Notes: generated from the sequence alone by a model not told the origin. A stretch of DNA of 64,000 bases from Marivibrio sp040218065 (GCF_040218065.1 NZ_JAVJQE010000002.1:28986-92985), one strand, 5' to 3'; counted from the first letter of the stretch, positions 8,241 to 17,188 are shown. A program made the numbers and translations.

Positions 8241-8408
8241 ATGCGTACGCCGTTTTCGTTGATCGCCGCTTTCGTCGCGCTGCTCGCCCTCACCGCCTGC
8301 GAACCGGAGGTCGGCTCGCCGGATTGGTGCGAGGCGATGAAAGAAAAGCCCAAGGGCGACTGGACCGCGAACGAGGCGGGCGACTTCGCCAAGAATTGCG
8401 TGATGTGA
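8241..8408 (+). CDS. Small DUF3012-type lipoprotein (55 residues)
   Basis: An ATG at 8241 with GGGAG about ten bases upstream opens a 55-codon frame ending TGA at 8406-8408. The product starts with a hydrophobic signal and a lipobox LTAC (Cys20 lipidated). The mature part carries EVGSPDWCEAMKEKPKGDW followed by TANEAGDFAKNC, which matches my memory of the DUF3012 family of tiny periplasmic lipoproteins with two conserved cysteines. The function of the family is not known. It lies 61 bases after the XRE gene on the same strand. Confidence 0.82.
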   Translation: MRTPFSLIAAFVALLALTACEPEVGSPDWCEAMKEKPKGDWTANEAGDFAKNCVM

Positions 8409-8484
8409 GCGGCTGAAACGCCGACGAGCGCCGGCCGCCGGTCTTCGCGACCGCGCGCGCCCGTCCGTCGGCGGCCTCGCGCGC

Positions 8485-10011
8485 TCACTCCTCCCGGAAC
8501 TGCAGGACCTCCGGCAGCCGGCGCCAGAGCGCGCAGGGGCGATAGCGCTCCTCGCGGTAGCTGTCGCAAAGATTGTCGAGGATCTCCAGAACCCTTGCGT
8601 GGCCCAGTCGGTCCGCCCAGGCCAGCGGCCCAATCGGGTAGTTGACGCCCTTCTTCATGGCGGTGTCGATCCCCTCGGGATCGGAGACGCCCTTGTAAAG
8701 CGCGTCGCAGGCTTCGTTCATCAGCATCGCCGCGGTGCGCGCGACGATCAGGCCGGGCACATCCTCGACTGGCGAAACCTTCATCCCAGCCGCCTGGAAC
8801 AGCGCGGCGACGCGGGCGAAATCCTCCGCCGGGCAGTTGCTGGAGCGCGCCAACGCGATCCGGCCCGCCTTCGTCCAGTCGAGCGCGAGATCCATCACGA
8901 TCGCAGGTTTTCCCTCGGCCTCGGCGATCGATTCCGCGTGCGCCCCGTCGGTGGGGCACAGGATCACAGGTCCGAAATCAAGCAAGGGGAAGAGGCAGTC
9001 GTCCTCCTGGCGCTCGATCTGCAGACCGGCCTCGGCCAGCCGTTCGAACAGCGCGCTCCACGGCCCGGGCTCGCCCAGCAGGATCGCGGCGTCCGGGGGG
9101 GCGATGTCCGCAGTCTCGGCCTCCGGCGGCTCCGGACGCTCCGCCTCTTGCGCATAATCGTACCACCCGCGGCCGGACTTGCGGCCCAGCAGGCCGCCGT
9201 CCGCCATTTCCTTCTGCAGGACGGAGGGGCGATAACGCGGGTCGTAGCTGAAGGCCTCGAATACGGCCGCGGAGACCGAATAATTCACATCGTTGCCGAT
9301 CAGGTCCATTAGTTCGAACGGCCCCATGCGAAAGCCGCCGGCGTCGCGAATGCAGGCGTCCACCGTCGCGGGATCTGCCGCGCCTTCTTCGACGATACGC
9401 AGGCCTTCGCCGTAGAAGGGGCGCGCCACGCGATTCACAATGAAGCCGGGGGTGGAGGTTGCGAAGACCGGGCTTTTGCCCCAGGCGGCGGCCGTGTCGA
9501 AGACGAGGTCCGCGACCTCGGGATCGGTCGACAGGCCGCTCACCACCTCGACCAGCGGCAGCAGCGGGGCGGGATTGAAGAAATGCATCCCGACGACGCG
9601 CGCCGGGCGCTTCAGCGGCCGGGCGATCGCGGTGATGGAAAGCGACGACGTGTTGGTGGCGAGGATCGCGTCCGCGCCGCAAATCTCCTCCAGTTTGCCG
9701 AACACCTCCTGCTTGACGTCGAGGCGCTCGACCACCGCCTCGACGATCAGCGCGGCCGGGGCCAGATCTTCCAGCGTCGCGACCGGCGTGACCCGTTTTA
9801 GAACGGCGTCGGCGTCCGCCTGGGTGCGCTTGCCCTTCTCGACCAGCCGGGCGAAAACCCGCCCCAGCCGCTCCGCCGCGGCCGCCGCCTGACCGTCGGC
9901 GGCGTCGAACAGCAGCACCGGATGGCCGGCCTCGGCGGCGACCTGGGCGATGCCTTGCCCCATCGCGCCGGCGCCCACGACGGCGACGGTCTTGTTCGTC
10001 GGAAGACTCAT
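8485..10011 (-). CDS. paaH: 3-hydroxyacyl-CoA dehydrogenase, two-domain PaaH/PaaC type
   Basis: A 508-residue protein in which the NAD-binding fold (VVGAGAMGQGIAQVAAEAG at the N-terminus) and the 3HCDH C-terminal helical domain are followed by a second, degenerate 3HCDH copy, the architecture of PaaH-type 3-hydroxyadipyl-CoA dehydrogenases. The catalytic His is in GMHFFNPAPLLPLVEV and LATNTSSLSITAIA precedes it. The ATG at 10011 is preferred because AGGA lies nine bases upstream; ATG 10017 is an alternative. No other phenylacetate gene is nearby, so it may serve general acyl-CoA oxidation. The CoA-transferase gene ends 90 bases upstream on the same strand. Confidence 0.88.
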   Translation of the reverse strand: MSLPTNKTVAVVGAGAMGQGIAQVAAEAGHPVLLFDAADGQAAAAAERLGRVFARLVEKGKRTQADADAVLKRVTPVATLEDLAPAALIVEAVVERLDVKQEVFGKLEEICGADAILATNTSSLSITAIARPLKRPARVVGMHFFNPAPLLPLVEVVSGLSTDPEVADLVFDTAAAWGKSPVFATSTPGFIVNRVARPFYGEGLRIVEEGAADPATVDACIRDAGGFRMGPFELMDLIGNDVNYSVSAAVFEAFSYDPRYRPSVLQKEMADGGLLGRKSGRGWYDYAQEAERPEPPEAETADIAPPDAAILLGEPGPWSALFERLAEAGLQIERQEDDCLFPLLDFGPVILCPTDGAHAESIAEAEGKPAIVMDLALDWTKAGRIALARSSNCPAEDFARVAALFQAAGMKVSPVEDVPGLIVARTAAMLMNEACDALYKGVSDPEGIDTAMKKGVNYPIGPLAWADRLGHARVLEILDNLCDSYREERYRPCALWRRLPEVLQFREE

Positions 10012-10100
10012 ATGCATCAATCCTTTAGCGCGGACATTTCATGTTAAGGCGACCGGATCGCGTCGCGAGGGCTCTTCAATAGCGCGCCCGATCGCTCGGC

Positions 10101-11264
10101 TCAATCGCGACGCGGCGCCAGTGCGTCCGTGTCCTCGCCCAGCCGCGGGGCGGCGGCGCTCTTGTCGGCGGGCTTGAAGCTCGCGTCGATCGGGGTCGGC
10201 AGCGCGGTCATCGCCGGGGCGTCCGCGTCCCGTCCGGCGCGGACCTCACGCTCGAACAGCCCGCGGGCTCGGAAATGGGGATGGGCGGGGGCGTCCGCCA
10301 CCGATTTCACGGCCGTGACGCAGACGTCGAGCCCTCGAAAGCGCTCCTCCCACGCCGCCGCGCTGCGCCGGCCCAGGATTTCGGCCACGGCGGCGGCGGT
10401 CGCGGCCGGATCGTGCGCGTCGTCACGCAACGCCTCCGGCAGATCGATCGCCTGACAGAAGGCGTCCCAAAAGCGTTGCTCCAGCGGCGCGACGGCGAGA
10501 AAACGGTCGTCCGCCGTGCGATACACGCGATAGCGCGGCGAGCCGCCGGTCAACAGCGCCCCGCCGCCTGCGGGCGCCCGGCCGGTGATCTGCGCCGCCG
10601 CCTGCGCCCACCATTGCCAGCTCATCACCCCGTCGACCATGGCGACGTCCAAATAGCGGCCGCGGCCGGTGCGCTCCGCCTCCCGCAGGGCCAGCAGAAT
10701 GTTGACGACGGCGGGCAAGGCGCCGCCCCCGATGTCGGCGATCAGGCCCGGCGGGGGAAGCGGCGCGCCGTCCGCGCCCGCGCCGCCCAGCGCCAGCAGC
10801 CCGGTCTCGGCGATGTAATTCAGATCATGGCCGGCGTGGTCCTTCATCGGCCCCGACTGGCCCCAGCCGGTCACCGCGCAATAGACCAGCTTCGGATTGG
10901 CGCCCGCCAACGTCTCGTAGTCGAGACCGAGGCGCGCCATCACGCCCGGCCGGAACTGCTCGACCAGGACGTCCGCGCGCTCCAGCAGCGGCGTGAGGCG
11001 CGCGCGTTCGCCTTCGTCCTTCAGATCGATCGCGATCGAGCGTTTGCCGCGGTTGAGCAATGCGAAGGCGGCCGTATCACCGCTTTCGGTCCAACGCGGC
11101 GGGGGATAGATCCGCAGCTCGTCGCCGACGTCGGGCCGCTCGACCTTGATCACCGTCGCGCCGGCTTCCGCCAGCAGCAGGGTCGCCAGCGGCCCGGGCA
11201 GCAGGGTGGTGAAATCCAGCACGGTCACGCCGGCCAGCGGCTGACGGGGGGCGTCGTCGGTCAT
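10101..11264 (-). CDS. Family III CoA-transferase / alpha-methylacyl-CoA racemase-like (CaiB/BaiF)
   Basis: A 387-residue CaiB/BaiF superfamily member. PLAGVTVLDFTTLLPGPLAT, VIKVERPDVGDELR, NRGKRSIAIDLK, DVLVEQFRPGVMARLGLDY and GLIADIGGGALPAV (active-site Asp) follow in the canonical order. The last motif and the size fit the alpha-methylacyl-CoA racemase branch slightly better than a formyl-CoA transferase, but substrate cannot be assigned. Start at ATG 11264. It is on the same strand as, and upstream of, the PaaH-type dehydrogenase, consistent with branched or activated acyl-CoA metabolism. It is divergent from the methyltransferase gene. Confidence 0.9.
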   Translation of the reverse strand: MTDDAPRQPLAGVTVLDFTTLLPGPLATLLLAEAGATVIKVERPDVGDELRIYPPPRWTESGDTAAFALLNRGKRSIAIDLKDEGERARLTPLLERADVLVEQFRPGVMARLGLDYETLAGANPKLVYCAVTGWGQSGPMKDHAGHDLNYIAETGLLALGGAGADGAPLPPPGLIADIGGGALPAVVNILLALREAERTGRGRYLDVAMVDGVMSWQWWAQAAAQITGRAPAGGGALLTGGSPRYRVYRTADDRFLAVAPLEQRFWDAFCQAIDLPEALRDDAHDPAATAAAVAEILGRRSAAAWEERFRGLDVCVTAVKSVADAPAHPHFRARGLFEREVRAGRDADAPAMTALPTPIDASFKPADKSAAAPRLGEDTDALAPRRD

Positions 11265-11336
11265 GGGTGCTCGCAGGCGCTTGTCGCTTCAGCGTAGACT
11301 GCCCGCATCGTAGCGCGCCCGCAAAGGGGATGAAAG

Positions 11337-12107
11337 ATGACGGCGAGCGGTCCCGCGCCCGAACGGTCGGAGGACTTTGAGGCGCTGTACGATCTGGCGG
11401 ATCCGCGGGCCTACTATCGCGGGCTCGCGCCGTCGGGCTACGCCATGCCGGCGCAGGTCGCGCAGGCGGTCCGACGGCTTAGCGTCGGCCGGCGTCCCTT
11501 TCATGTGCTGGATTTCGCCTGCGGCTACGGCGCGGTCGGGCTTCTGCTGAGGACCGGCCTGTCGATGGCGGATCTCTATCGACGCTACGCCGACGCCGCC
11601 GACCCCTCGGACGATGCGCGCGCCTTCGACGCGGCGCCGGGCCGCTGGCGCATCGCCGGCCTGGACGTGGCCGGGCGCGCGCTCGCCTATGCGCAGGCGG
11701 TGGGCGCGGTCGATCTCGGCTTCTGCGAGAACGTTCTGGAAAAGGCGCCGAGCGCCGGCCTGACGGCGTTCCTGCGCCAGGCCGATCTGATCGTGGAGAG
11801 CGGCGCCGTCGGCGGATTGCTGGCGCCGGCCTTGCCGCGCCTGATCGCCGCCGCCGCGCCGCGCCGCCCGACAATTCTTTATTGCCCGCGTCCTAATGTG
11901 GACCCCGGCCCCATCGCCTCGGCGGTGACCGCGCACGGCTATGCGGTCGCGCCCTACGGCGCGCCCGTCGCCTATCGCAAGCCGCTGTCGGCGGCAGAAC
12001 GCAGCACGGTCGCGGCGGCGGCCGCGGCTTTGGGCCTGTCGTCGGACGCGGTCTTCGACGCCGACGGCTTCATGCGGGTTCAGATGCGCTGCGCGCAGCC
12101 GAGTTGA
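11337..12107 (+). CDS. Class I SAM-dependent methyltransferase-like protein
   Basis: A 256-residue protein with motif I FHVLDFACGYGAVGLLLR (about residues 57-74), then an acidic region IAGLDVAGRALAYAQAVG where motif II normally binds the adenosine. The rest is not recognisable as a named family, and substrate is unknown. The start ATG at 11337 is preceded by AAAGGGG about nine bases upstream. It is a single-gene unit, divergent from the CoA-transferase and convergent with the DUF2817 gene, whose stop lies 12 bases away. Confidence 0.72.
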   Translation: MTASGPAPERSEDFEALYDLADPRAYYRGLAPSGYAMPAQVAQAVRRLSVGRRPFHVLDFACGYGAVGLLLRTGLSMADLYRRYADAADPSDDARAFDAAPGRWRIAGLDVAGRALAYAQAVGAVDLGFCENVLEKAPSAGLTAFLRQADLIVESGAVGGLLAPALPRLIAAAAPRRPTILYCPRPNVDPGPIASAVTAHGYAVAPYGAPVAYRKPLSAAERSTVAAAAAALGLSSDAVFDADGFMRVQMRCAQPS

Positions 12108-12119
12108 TGAGCGGCGGCG

Positions 12120-13094
12120 TCACGCCGCCGCCAGGCCGTTGAAGCCGCGGCGGATCAGGTCGGCCGCCGCATCCCAGACCTGTTCGCGCCACAGCCGGTC
12201 GCGCGGATAGGCGGCGCCGGCGCCGCTCTTGGCCGGACCGCTGGCCTGCAACAGAGTGGCCATGGAATAGACGCCGGCCTCCAGCACGACGCAGGACGTC
12301 TCCAGCGCCGGGGCGCGCGCCAGCGCCGGCAGACCGCCGGCGGTGGGCGCACGCGCCTCCGCCAGCCCTTCCGAGCCGCCGGCGAGCGGCAGACCCAGCC
12401 AACGCTGAGCCGTCTCCGGCGCGCCGGCGCCCGCCTGCTTCGGCGCGATGAACTCTATGTCGCCGAACGGGCCGGGCCCGGTGCGCACGTCGATGAACAA
12501 CAGCTTCCGCTTTCCCGGGAAATGCGCGTCGGCGATCGCCTGGAGCACGGCGGCGTCCCAGGCCGGCGGGGCGAGTTCGGCCAGCGTGCGTCCGGCCAGA
12601 CGTTCGCGGTCGAAGCGCTGCGCTTCTTCGTAGGCGGCGAACCGGCGTTCGGCGGCGCTGAGGACGCCGTCGTCCCAGTCCGCCGTCAGGGGCGCGCCGT
12701 CCCCCGGGCCGGGGGCGTTCCCGGCCGAGGAGGCGGGCGGCGGGGCGTCCGGGCGGTCGGGCCATATCGGACCCAACGGATTGACGGCATGGATCAGCAG
12801 GCACGAGACGTCGCGCGGCAAGTCGCGGATCAGCCCGCCGGACAGCACCCCCAAAACCGCGGCCGCCCCGGCGAATCCCGCGCCGCCCGCCCCGGCCGGG
12901 CACAAGACCAGCATGCGCGTCGCTTCCGGCGAGCCGAGGCGCGCGACGTCGCAATAGAGCGGCCCGTCATCCGCCGGCGCCGGACCGCGGCCGGGATAGG
13001 AGGCGACGCGCAGACCTATCTTGTCGCAGGCGGTCAAGAACCGCGCGCGCGCCGTCGCCAAATCGTCGCTGAACAGCCTATCGGCGTCCGCCAT
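12120..13094 (-). CDS. DUF2817-type (M14-like) protein lacking zinc ligands; probable pseudoenzyme
   Basis: A 324-residue protein whose overall layout follows DUF2817 metallopeptidase-like proteins: FSDDLATARARFLTACDKIG at the start, then a strand/turn VLCPAGAGGAGFAGAA, LLIHAVNPLGPIWP, and LLFIDVRTGPGPFGDIEFI. Family members usually carry GTHGVEGF (zinc His and Glu) at the first site and DLHTGLGP (third zinc His) at the last. Here these read GAGGAGF and DVRTGPGP, so all three ligands are replaced, and the NEDNVDLNRN segment after the NP motif is also gone. The reading frame is intact with normal codon use, so the gene is probably functional in a non-catalytic role. GGGGGAG lies upstream of ATG 13094. 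Confidence 0.75.
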   Translation of the reverse strand: MADADRLFSDDLATARARFLTACDKIGLRVASYPGRGPAPADDGPLYCDVARLGSPEATRMLVLCPAGAGGAGFAGAAAVLGVLSGGLIRDLPRDVSCLLIHAVNPLGPIWPDRPDAPPPASSAGNAPGPGDGAPLTADWDDGVLSAAERRFAAYEEAQRFDRERLAGRTLAELAPPAWDAAVLQAIADAHFPGKRKLLFIDVRTGPGPFGDIEFIAPKQAGAGAPETAQRWLGLPLAGGSEGLAEARAPTAGGLPALARAPALETSCVVLEAGVYSMATLLQASGPAKSGAGAAYPRDRLWREQVWDAAADLIRRGFNGLAAA

Positions 13095-13201
13095 TCCGGC
13101 CCGGCTCCCCCTAAAAGTTCAAGAATCGGGAGCGCGACTTGCCGCCGTGCGGGCCGCGCCCCATACTTTCTGTCATGATCGGATGTACTCCAGCCGACCC
13201 G

Positions 13202-13768
13202 ATGCAGGCAATGCGCGCGGCGCTCGCGCTCGCGCTGTGCGCGCTGCTGACGCTCTTCGCCGCGCCGGCGTCGGCGGGGCAGGACGACCCCCGCCTCGAC
13301 GAGATGTTCGAGGTCCTGCAATCGGGCGAGCTTTCCTTCACCGAAGCCAAGGCGCTGGAGCAGCGGATCTGGGGCGTTTGGCTCGAGACCGACAGCGGCA
13401 GCGCCGAAGTGCTGCTGAAGGACGGCATGGCGGCGATGAGCGACCGCGACGTCGAACGCGCGGAGGAAAGCTTCACCGCCCTCGTCGAACTCGCGCCCGA
13501 CTTCGCCGAAGGTTGGAACAAGCGCGCCACCGTGCGCTATTACGGCGGCGACTACGCCGGCTCGATCGAGGACATCAAGCGCACGCTCACTCTGGAGCCG
13601 CGCCATTTCGGCGCCATGTCGGGCCTCGGCCTCAACTACGACGCGCTCGGCGACGCCGAGGCCGCGGCGGAGGCCTATGAAAAAGCCCTCGACCTCAATC
13701 CCTACATGCCGGGCATCGCCCAGCGCCTGGAGCAGCTGCGCGATCAGCTTGAGGACAACAAGATCTGA
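13202..13768 (+). CDS. Exported TPR-repeat protein
   Basis: A 188-residue protein with an N-terminal signal (MRAALALALCALLTLF, cleavage likely after APASA) and three or so TPR units in the C-terminal half: AEESFTALVELAPDFAEGWN, SIEDIKRTLTLEPRHFGAMS and AAEAYEKALDLNPYMPGI. It should act as a periplasmic protein-interaction scaffold. Start choice is uncertain: ATG 13202 or 13211 places the signal peptide correctly, whereas ATG 13175 would add a polar leader. It is divergent from the DUF2817 gene. Confidence 0.85.
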   Translation: MQAMRAALALALCALLTLFAAPASAGQDDPRLDEMFEVLQSGELSFTEAKALEQRIWGVWLETDSGSAEVLLKDGMAAMSDRDVERAEESFTALVELAPDFAEGWNKRATVRYYGGDYAGSIEDIKRTLTLEPRHFGAMSGLGLNYDALGDAEAAAEAYEKALDLNPYMPGIAQRLEQLRDQLEDNKI

Positions 13769-13882
13769 GCGCGTCGCATCAAGGGCGCGAGTCGAGCCCT
13801 ACCATGACGACGGTTTCCGACATCTCCGAGCAGAAGAGCCGACAGCCCCGAGCCCTGACATCGGGGCCTCGGCCCCGTCGCC

Positions 13883-14857
13883 TCACGCCACCCGGCTGGG
13901 ATGGTCGCGCCCGTCCGCGTGGGCGGCGATGTTGTCCAGCGCGCGGTTCCCCATCGCGTTGCGGGTCTCGACCGTGGCCGAGCCGATGTGGGGCAGGAGG
14001 AAGGCGTTCCCGAGGTCGAGATAGCGTTCGTCCAGCTTGGGCTCGCCGGTGAAGACGTCGAGACCGGCGGCGGCGATCTTGCCGGATTTGAGGGCGGCGA
14101 TCAGCGCGTCGTCCTCAACCACGGGTCCGCGCGCCGTGTTGGCGACGACGGCGCCGTCCGGCAGCAGCTTGATGCGCTCGGCGTTCAGCCAATGATGCGT
14201 CTGCGGCGTCAGCGGGCAGGTCAGCGCCAGGAAATCGCACTGCGGCAGCATCTCGGCCGGCTCGGCGTAGAAGGTCGCGCCTTGCGCGTCCTCGGCCGGC
14301 AGTTCGCGGCGGTTATGGTACATCACCGACATGCCGAAGCCCTGGGCGCGTCGGGCGACCGCTTGGCCGATCCGCCCCATGCCGACGATCCCGAGGCGCT
14401 TGCCGGACATGTGGACGCCCAACATCTCGCGCGGGGACCAGCGGCCCCAGCGCCCCTCGCGCAGGATGCGTTCGGCGTTCTGGGCCATGCGCGCGGCGCC
14501 GAGAAGGCACAGGATCGTCGTGTCCGCGGTGGCGTCGGTCAGCACGTCGGGCGTGTTGGCGACGACGAGGCCGCGGGCCTGCGCGGCCTCAAGGTCGATA
14601 TGATCGCAGCCGACGGAGAAGGTGGCGAGGATCTCGACGCTCTCGGGCAGGAGCGCGATCGTCTCGGCGTCGAACTTTTCGGTCGGCGTGCAGACGATCC
14701 CTCGGCACCCCTCGGCGAGGCGCAGGATCGCCTTTTGATCGAGCGCAGCGTCCTCGTCGTTCGGGACGGCGTCGAATTCGGCGCGAAAGCGCGCCTCCAC
14801 TGCGTCGGGCATCAGCCGGGTGGCCAGCACGCGAAAGCCTTTCGTCGCTTCACTCAT
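13883..14857 (-). CDS. D-2-hydroxyacid dehydrogenase (glyoxylate/hydroxypyruvate reductase type)
   Basis: A 324-residue NAD(P)-dependent D-isomer 2-hydroxyacid dehydrogenase. The Rossmann motif LGIVGMGRIGQAVARRAQGF is followed by YHNRR. NTARGPVVEDDAL, LDVFTGEP and LLPHIGSATVETR (catalytic His) complete the family pattern. Length and motifs fit GyaR/GhrB-like glyoxylate reductases. Its ATG overlaps the end of dinB (14850-14857), so it is the last gene of the ROK-dinB-dehydrogenase operon. A metabolic link to DNA polymerase IV is not obvious; co-transcription may be incidental. Confidence 0.92.
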   Translation of the reverse strand: MSEATKGFRVLATRLMPDAVEARFRAEFDAVPNDEDAALDQKAILRLAEGCRGIVCTPTEKFDAETIALLPESVEILATFSVGCDHIDLEAAQARGLVVANTPDVLTDATADTTILCLLGAARMAQNAERILREGRWGRWSPREMLGVHMSGKRLGIVGMGRIGQAVARRAQGFGMSVMYHNRRELPAEDAQGATFYAEPAEMLPQCDFLALTCPLTPQTHHWLNAERIKLLPDGAVVANTARGPVVEDDALIAALKSGKIAAAGLDVFTGEPKLDERYLDLGNAFLLPHIGSATVETRNAMGNRALDNIAAHADGRDHPSRVA

Positions 14858-16190
14858 CGTCCGAACGATCCCCCTTATCCTTTTGCCTTTGCGCAGGAGG
14901 GCGCCATCCGCGCCCCTTCGTTAACGCGCCGTCCCCCAGCTTTTCGCGCACCGCGTCAATGGCCCGCTCCACCTGGCCGCGCTTGGCGGCGTCGGGGTCG
15001 GCCAGATCATACGGATCGGCGTCCGCGCTGTCGGTCAGCTCCGACAAGCCGACGCCGACCAGCCTGAAGCGCGCGCCGTCGGCCTCCTTCTCCAGAAGCG
15101 GCGCCGCCGTGCGGTAGAGCGTCTCCGCCAACTGCGTCGGCGCCGGCAGGCTATGGGATCGCGTGCGGGTTTTGAAGTCCGCCGTCTTGAGCTTCAGCGT
15201 CACGGTGCGCCCGGCGATGTCGGCCTTCTTCATCCGGGCCGCCACCTTCTCGCACAAGGGCCAGAGGATGCGCTTGAGGCGCTCCGCATCGCTGACGTCC
15301 TGATCGAGGGTCGTCTCGTTCGAAACGCTCTTCGCCTCGCTCCTGGGATCGACGGTGCGGTCGTCCAACCCGCGCGAGAAGGCGTGGAGCCGCCGCCCCA
15401 TCGCGCCGTAGCGCAGCTGCAGCGTCTCGGCGTCGTAACGCCTAAGGTCGCCGATGGTGCGGATTCCGTCGCGCGCCAGCTTCGCGCCCAGCATCTTGCC
15501 GACGCCGAAGATGGCGGTGACCGGCCGCGGGGCCAAGAAATCCTCCGCCTCGGACCGGCCGATCACGGCGAAGCCGCGCGGCTTGTCGAGGTCGGAGGCG
15601 AGCTTGGCGAGGAACTTGTTGGGCGCTAGCCCGATCGAGGCCGTGACGCCCGCCTCGCGCTCGATGCGCAGCACGAGCCGCGCCAGCGTCTTGGCCGGGA
15701 AACCGCCGTGCACGCGCTCGGTGCCGGCCAGATCCAGGAAGGCCTCGTCGATCGACAGCGGCTCCACCGCGGGCGTGGCGTCCAGCATCATCTGGCGTAT
15801 CTGGCGTCCGACGGCGGCGTAGACCTCCATCCTGGGCCGGATGACGACGGCGTTCGGACAGGCGGCCAAGGCCTTGAACATCGGCATCGCCGAGCGGCAG
15901 CCGTACATCCGCGCGACATAGCACGCCGCCGCCACGACGCCGCGCCGGCCGCCGCCGATCAGCACCGGCTTGTCGATCAGGCTGGGATCGTCGCGCTTCT
16001 CCACGGAGGCGTAGAAGGCGTCGCAGTCGATGTGCGCGATCGACAGCCGGTCGAGTTCGGCGTGCGCGATGGTGCGGGTCGCGCCGCAGGCCGGGCAGGG
16101 CGCGCGCGCCGAGGTCTCAGGGGCGGGCGCGCGCCAGTCGGTCAGGCACTCGCGGCATAAATGGACGATCGGCGCGGCCTCGTCCGTCAT
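14850..16190 (-). CDS. dinB: DNA polymerase IV with N-terminal zinc ribbon
   Basis: A 446-residue Y-family translesion polymerase. The catalytic acidic residues are in IAHIDCDAFYASVEKRDDP and LSIDEAFLDL. The fingers motif ACYVARMYGCRSAMPMFKAL and the HhH segment FGVGKMLGAKLARDGI are present. A C-terminal little-finger domain follows, but no clear beta-clamp-binding peptide was seen at the end. Before the polymerase core are about 45 residues with two Cys pairs (LCRECLTDW and CPACGATR) that look like a zinc ribbon, a feature of several alphaproteobacterial DinB proteins but not of the E. coli enzyme. ATG 16190 overlaps the ROK stop (ATGA), so translation is coupled. Confidence 0.93.
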   Translation of the reverse strand: MTDEAAPIVHLCRECLTDWRAPAPETSARAPCPACGATRTIAHAELDRLSIAHIDCDAFYASVEKRDDPSLIDKPVLIGGGRRGVVAAACYVARMYGCRSAMPMFKALAACPNAVVIRPRMEVYAAVGRQIRQMMLDATPAVEPLSIDEAFLDLAGTERVHGGFPAKTLARLVLRIEREAGVTASIGLAPNKFLAKLASDLDKPRGFAVIGRSEAEDFLAPRPVTAIFGVGKMLGAKLARDGIRTIGDLRRYDAETLQLRYGAMGRRLHAFSRGLDDRTVDPRSEAKSVSNETTLDQDVSDAERLKRILWPLCEKVAARMKKADIAGRTVTLKLKTADFKTRTRSHSLPAPTQLAETLYRTAAPLLEKEADGARFRLVGVGLSELTDSADADPYDLADPDAAKRGQVERAIDAVREKLGDGALTKGRGWRPPAQRQKDKGDRSDDE

Positions 16191-17188
16191 GGCGGCGCGT
16201 CGTCGTGCGGCGGCGACCACGCCAGGATCGCGGCCGGATCCGCGTCGCGCCAGAGCCAGGCCGCCCCGCGCACGCCCCCGCTGTCGCCATGCAAAGGCGG
16301 GGTCAGTCGGGTCTCGACATGGTCAGAAAAGACATACTTTTTCCAATAGGTTGGAACGCGTTCATAAAGTTCGCTGAGATGGCTTAGCCCGCCGCCCAGC
16401 ACGATCACGTCGGGGTCGAGAATGTTGATGGCGCCAGCCAGCCCCCGCGCCAGCCGGTCGCAATAGAGGTCGAGCGCCGCGGCGGCCTCGGAGTCGCCCG
16501 CGCGCGCGGCGGCGGCGATTTCCGCGGCGTCCGCCCCGATCCCGGCGTGCGCCGCGAAGCCAGGACCCGAAAGATAGGTCTCGATGCAGCCGCGCTTGCC
16601 GCAATAGCAGGCGTGCGCCGGATCGCGCGCCGGGTCGGCCCAAGGCAGGGGATTGTGCCCCCATTCCCCCGCGATCCCGTTGGGGCTGGCCAGCGGACGG
16701 CCGCCCACGACCACGCCGCCGCCGACGCCGGTGCCCAGGATGACCCCGAAGACGACGTCGGCCCCGGCGGCCGCTCCGTCGATCGCCTCCGACAGGGCGA
16801 AGCAGTCCGCGTCGTTGGCGACGCGCACAGGCCGCCCCAGTCGGCGGGCCAGATCGTGGTCGAGCGGTTTGCCGATCAGCCAGGTGGAGTTGGCGTTCTT
16901 GACGAGGCCTGTGCGCCGTGAAAGCGCGCCGGGCATCCCGACGCCGACCGGGATCGGACCGACGTCCGCCGGGGCGCAGGCCGTGACGGTCGCGACCAGG
17001 GCGGCGATCGCCTCGATCGTGCCGGCGTAGTCGCCGCGCGGCGTCGGCGCGCGCGGGCGCGCGACGAGGGCGCCGTCCGGGGCGGCCAGCGCGGCTTCGA
17101 TCTTGGTGCCGCCGAGGTCGACGCCCACGGTCCATCCGGCGGCGTTCAAACCGCCTTCGGGTAGGAATTTCTTAGTAAACTCGGCCAT
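16187..17188 (-). CDS. ROK-family sugar kinase
   Basis: A 333-residue ROK protein. The ATP-binding motif VGVDLGGTKIEAAL is near residue 24, GVGMPGAL and VANDADCFALSEA follow, and the zinc-binding ROK signature CYCGKRGCIETYLSG is complete. No N-terminal helix-turn-helix is present, so it is a kinase (fructokinase or glucokinase-like), not a NagC-type repressor. The ATG at 17188 (MAEFTKK) is chosen over an upstream TTG at 17222-17224. It leads a three-gene leftward operon and is divergent from divK. Confidence 0.9.
   Translation of the reverse strand: MAEFTKKFLPEGGLNAAGWTVGVDLGGTKIEAALAAPDGALVARPRAPTPRGDYAGTIEAIAALVATVTACAPADVGPIPVGVGMPGALSRRTGLVKNANSTWLIGKPLDHDLARRLGRPVRVANDADCFALSEAIDGAAAGADVVFGVILGTGVGGGVVVGGRPLASPNGIAGEWGHNPLPWADPARDPAHACYCGKRGCIETYLSGPGFAAHAGIGADAAEIAAAARAGDSEAAAALDLYCDRLARGLAGAINILDPDVIVLGGGLSHLSELYERVPTYWKKYVFSDHVETRLTPPLHGDSGGVRGAAWLWRDADPAAILAWSPPHDDAPP

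Noticed and set aside
13863..13876. GGGGCC-TC-GGCCCC hairpin between the TPR and hydroxyacid dehydrogenase genes
   Set aside because: Short, with no T-run on either side; it overlaps the expected background of GC-rich self-complementarity.
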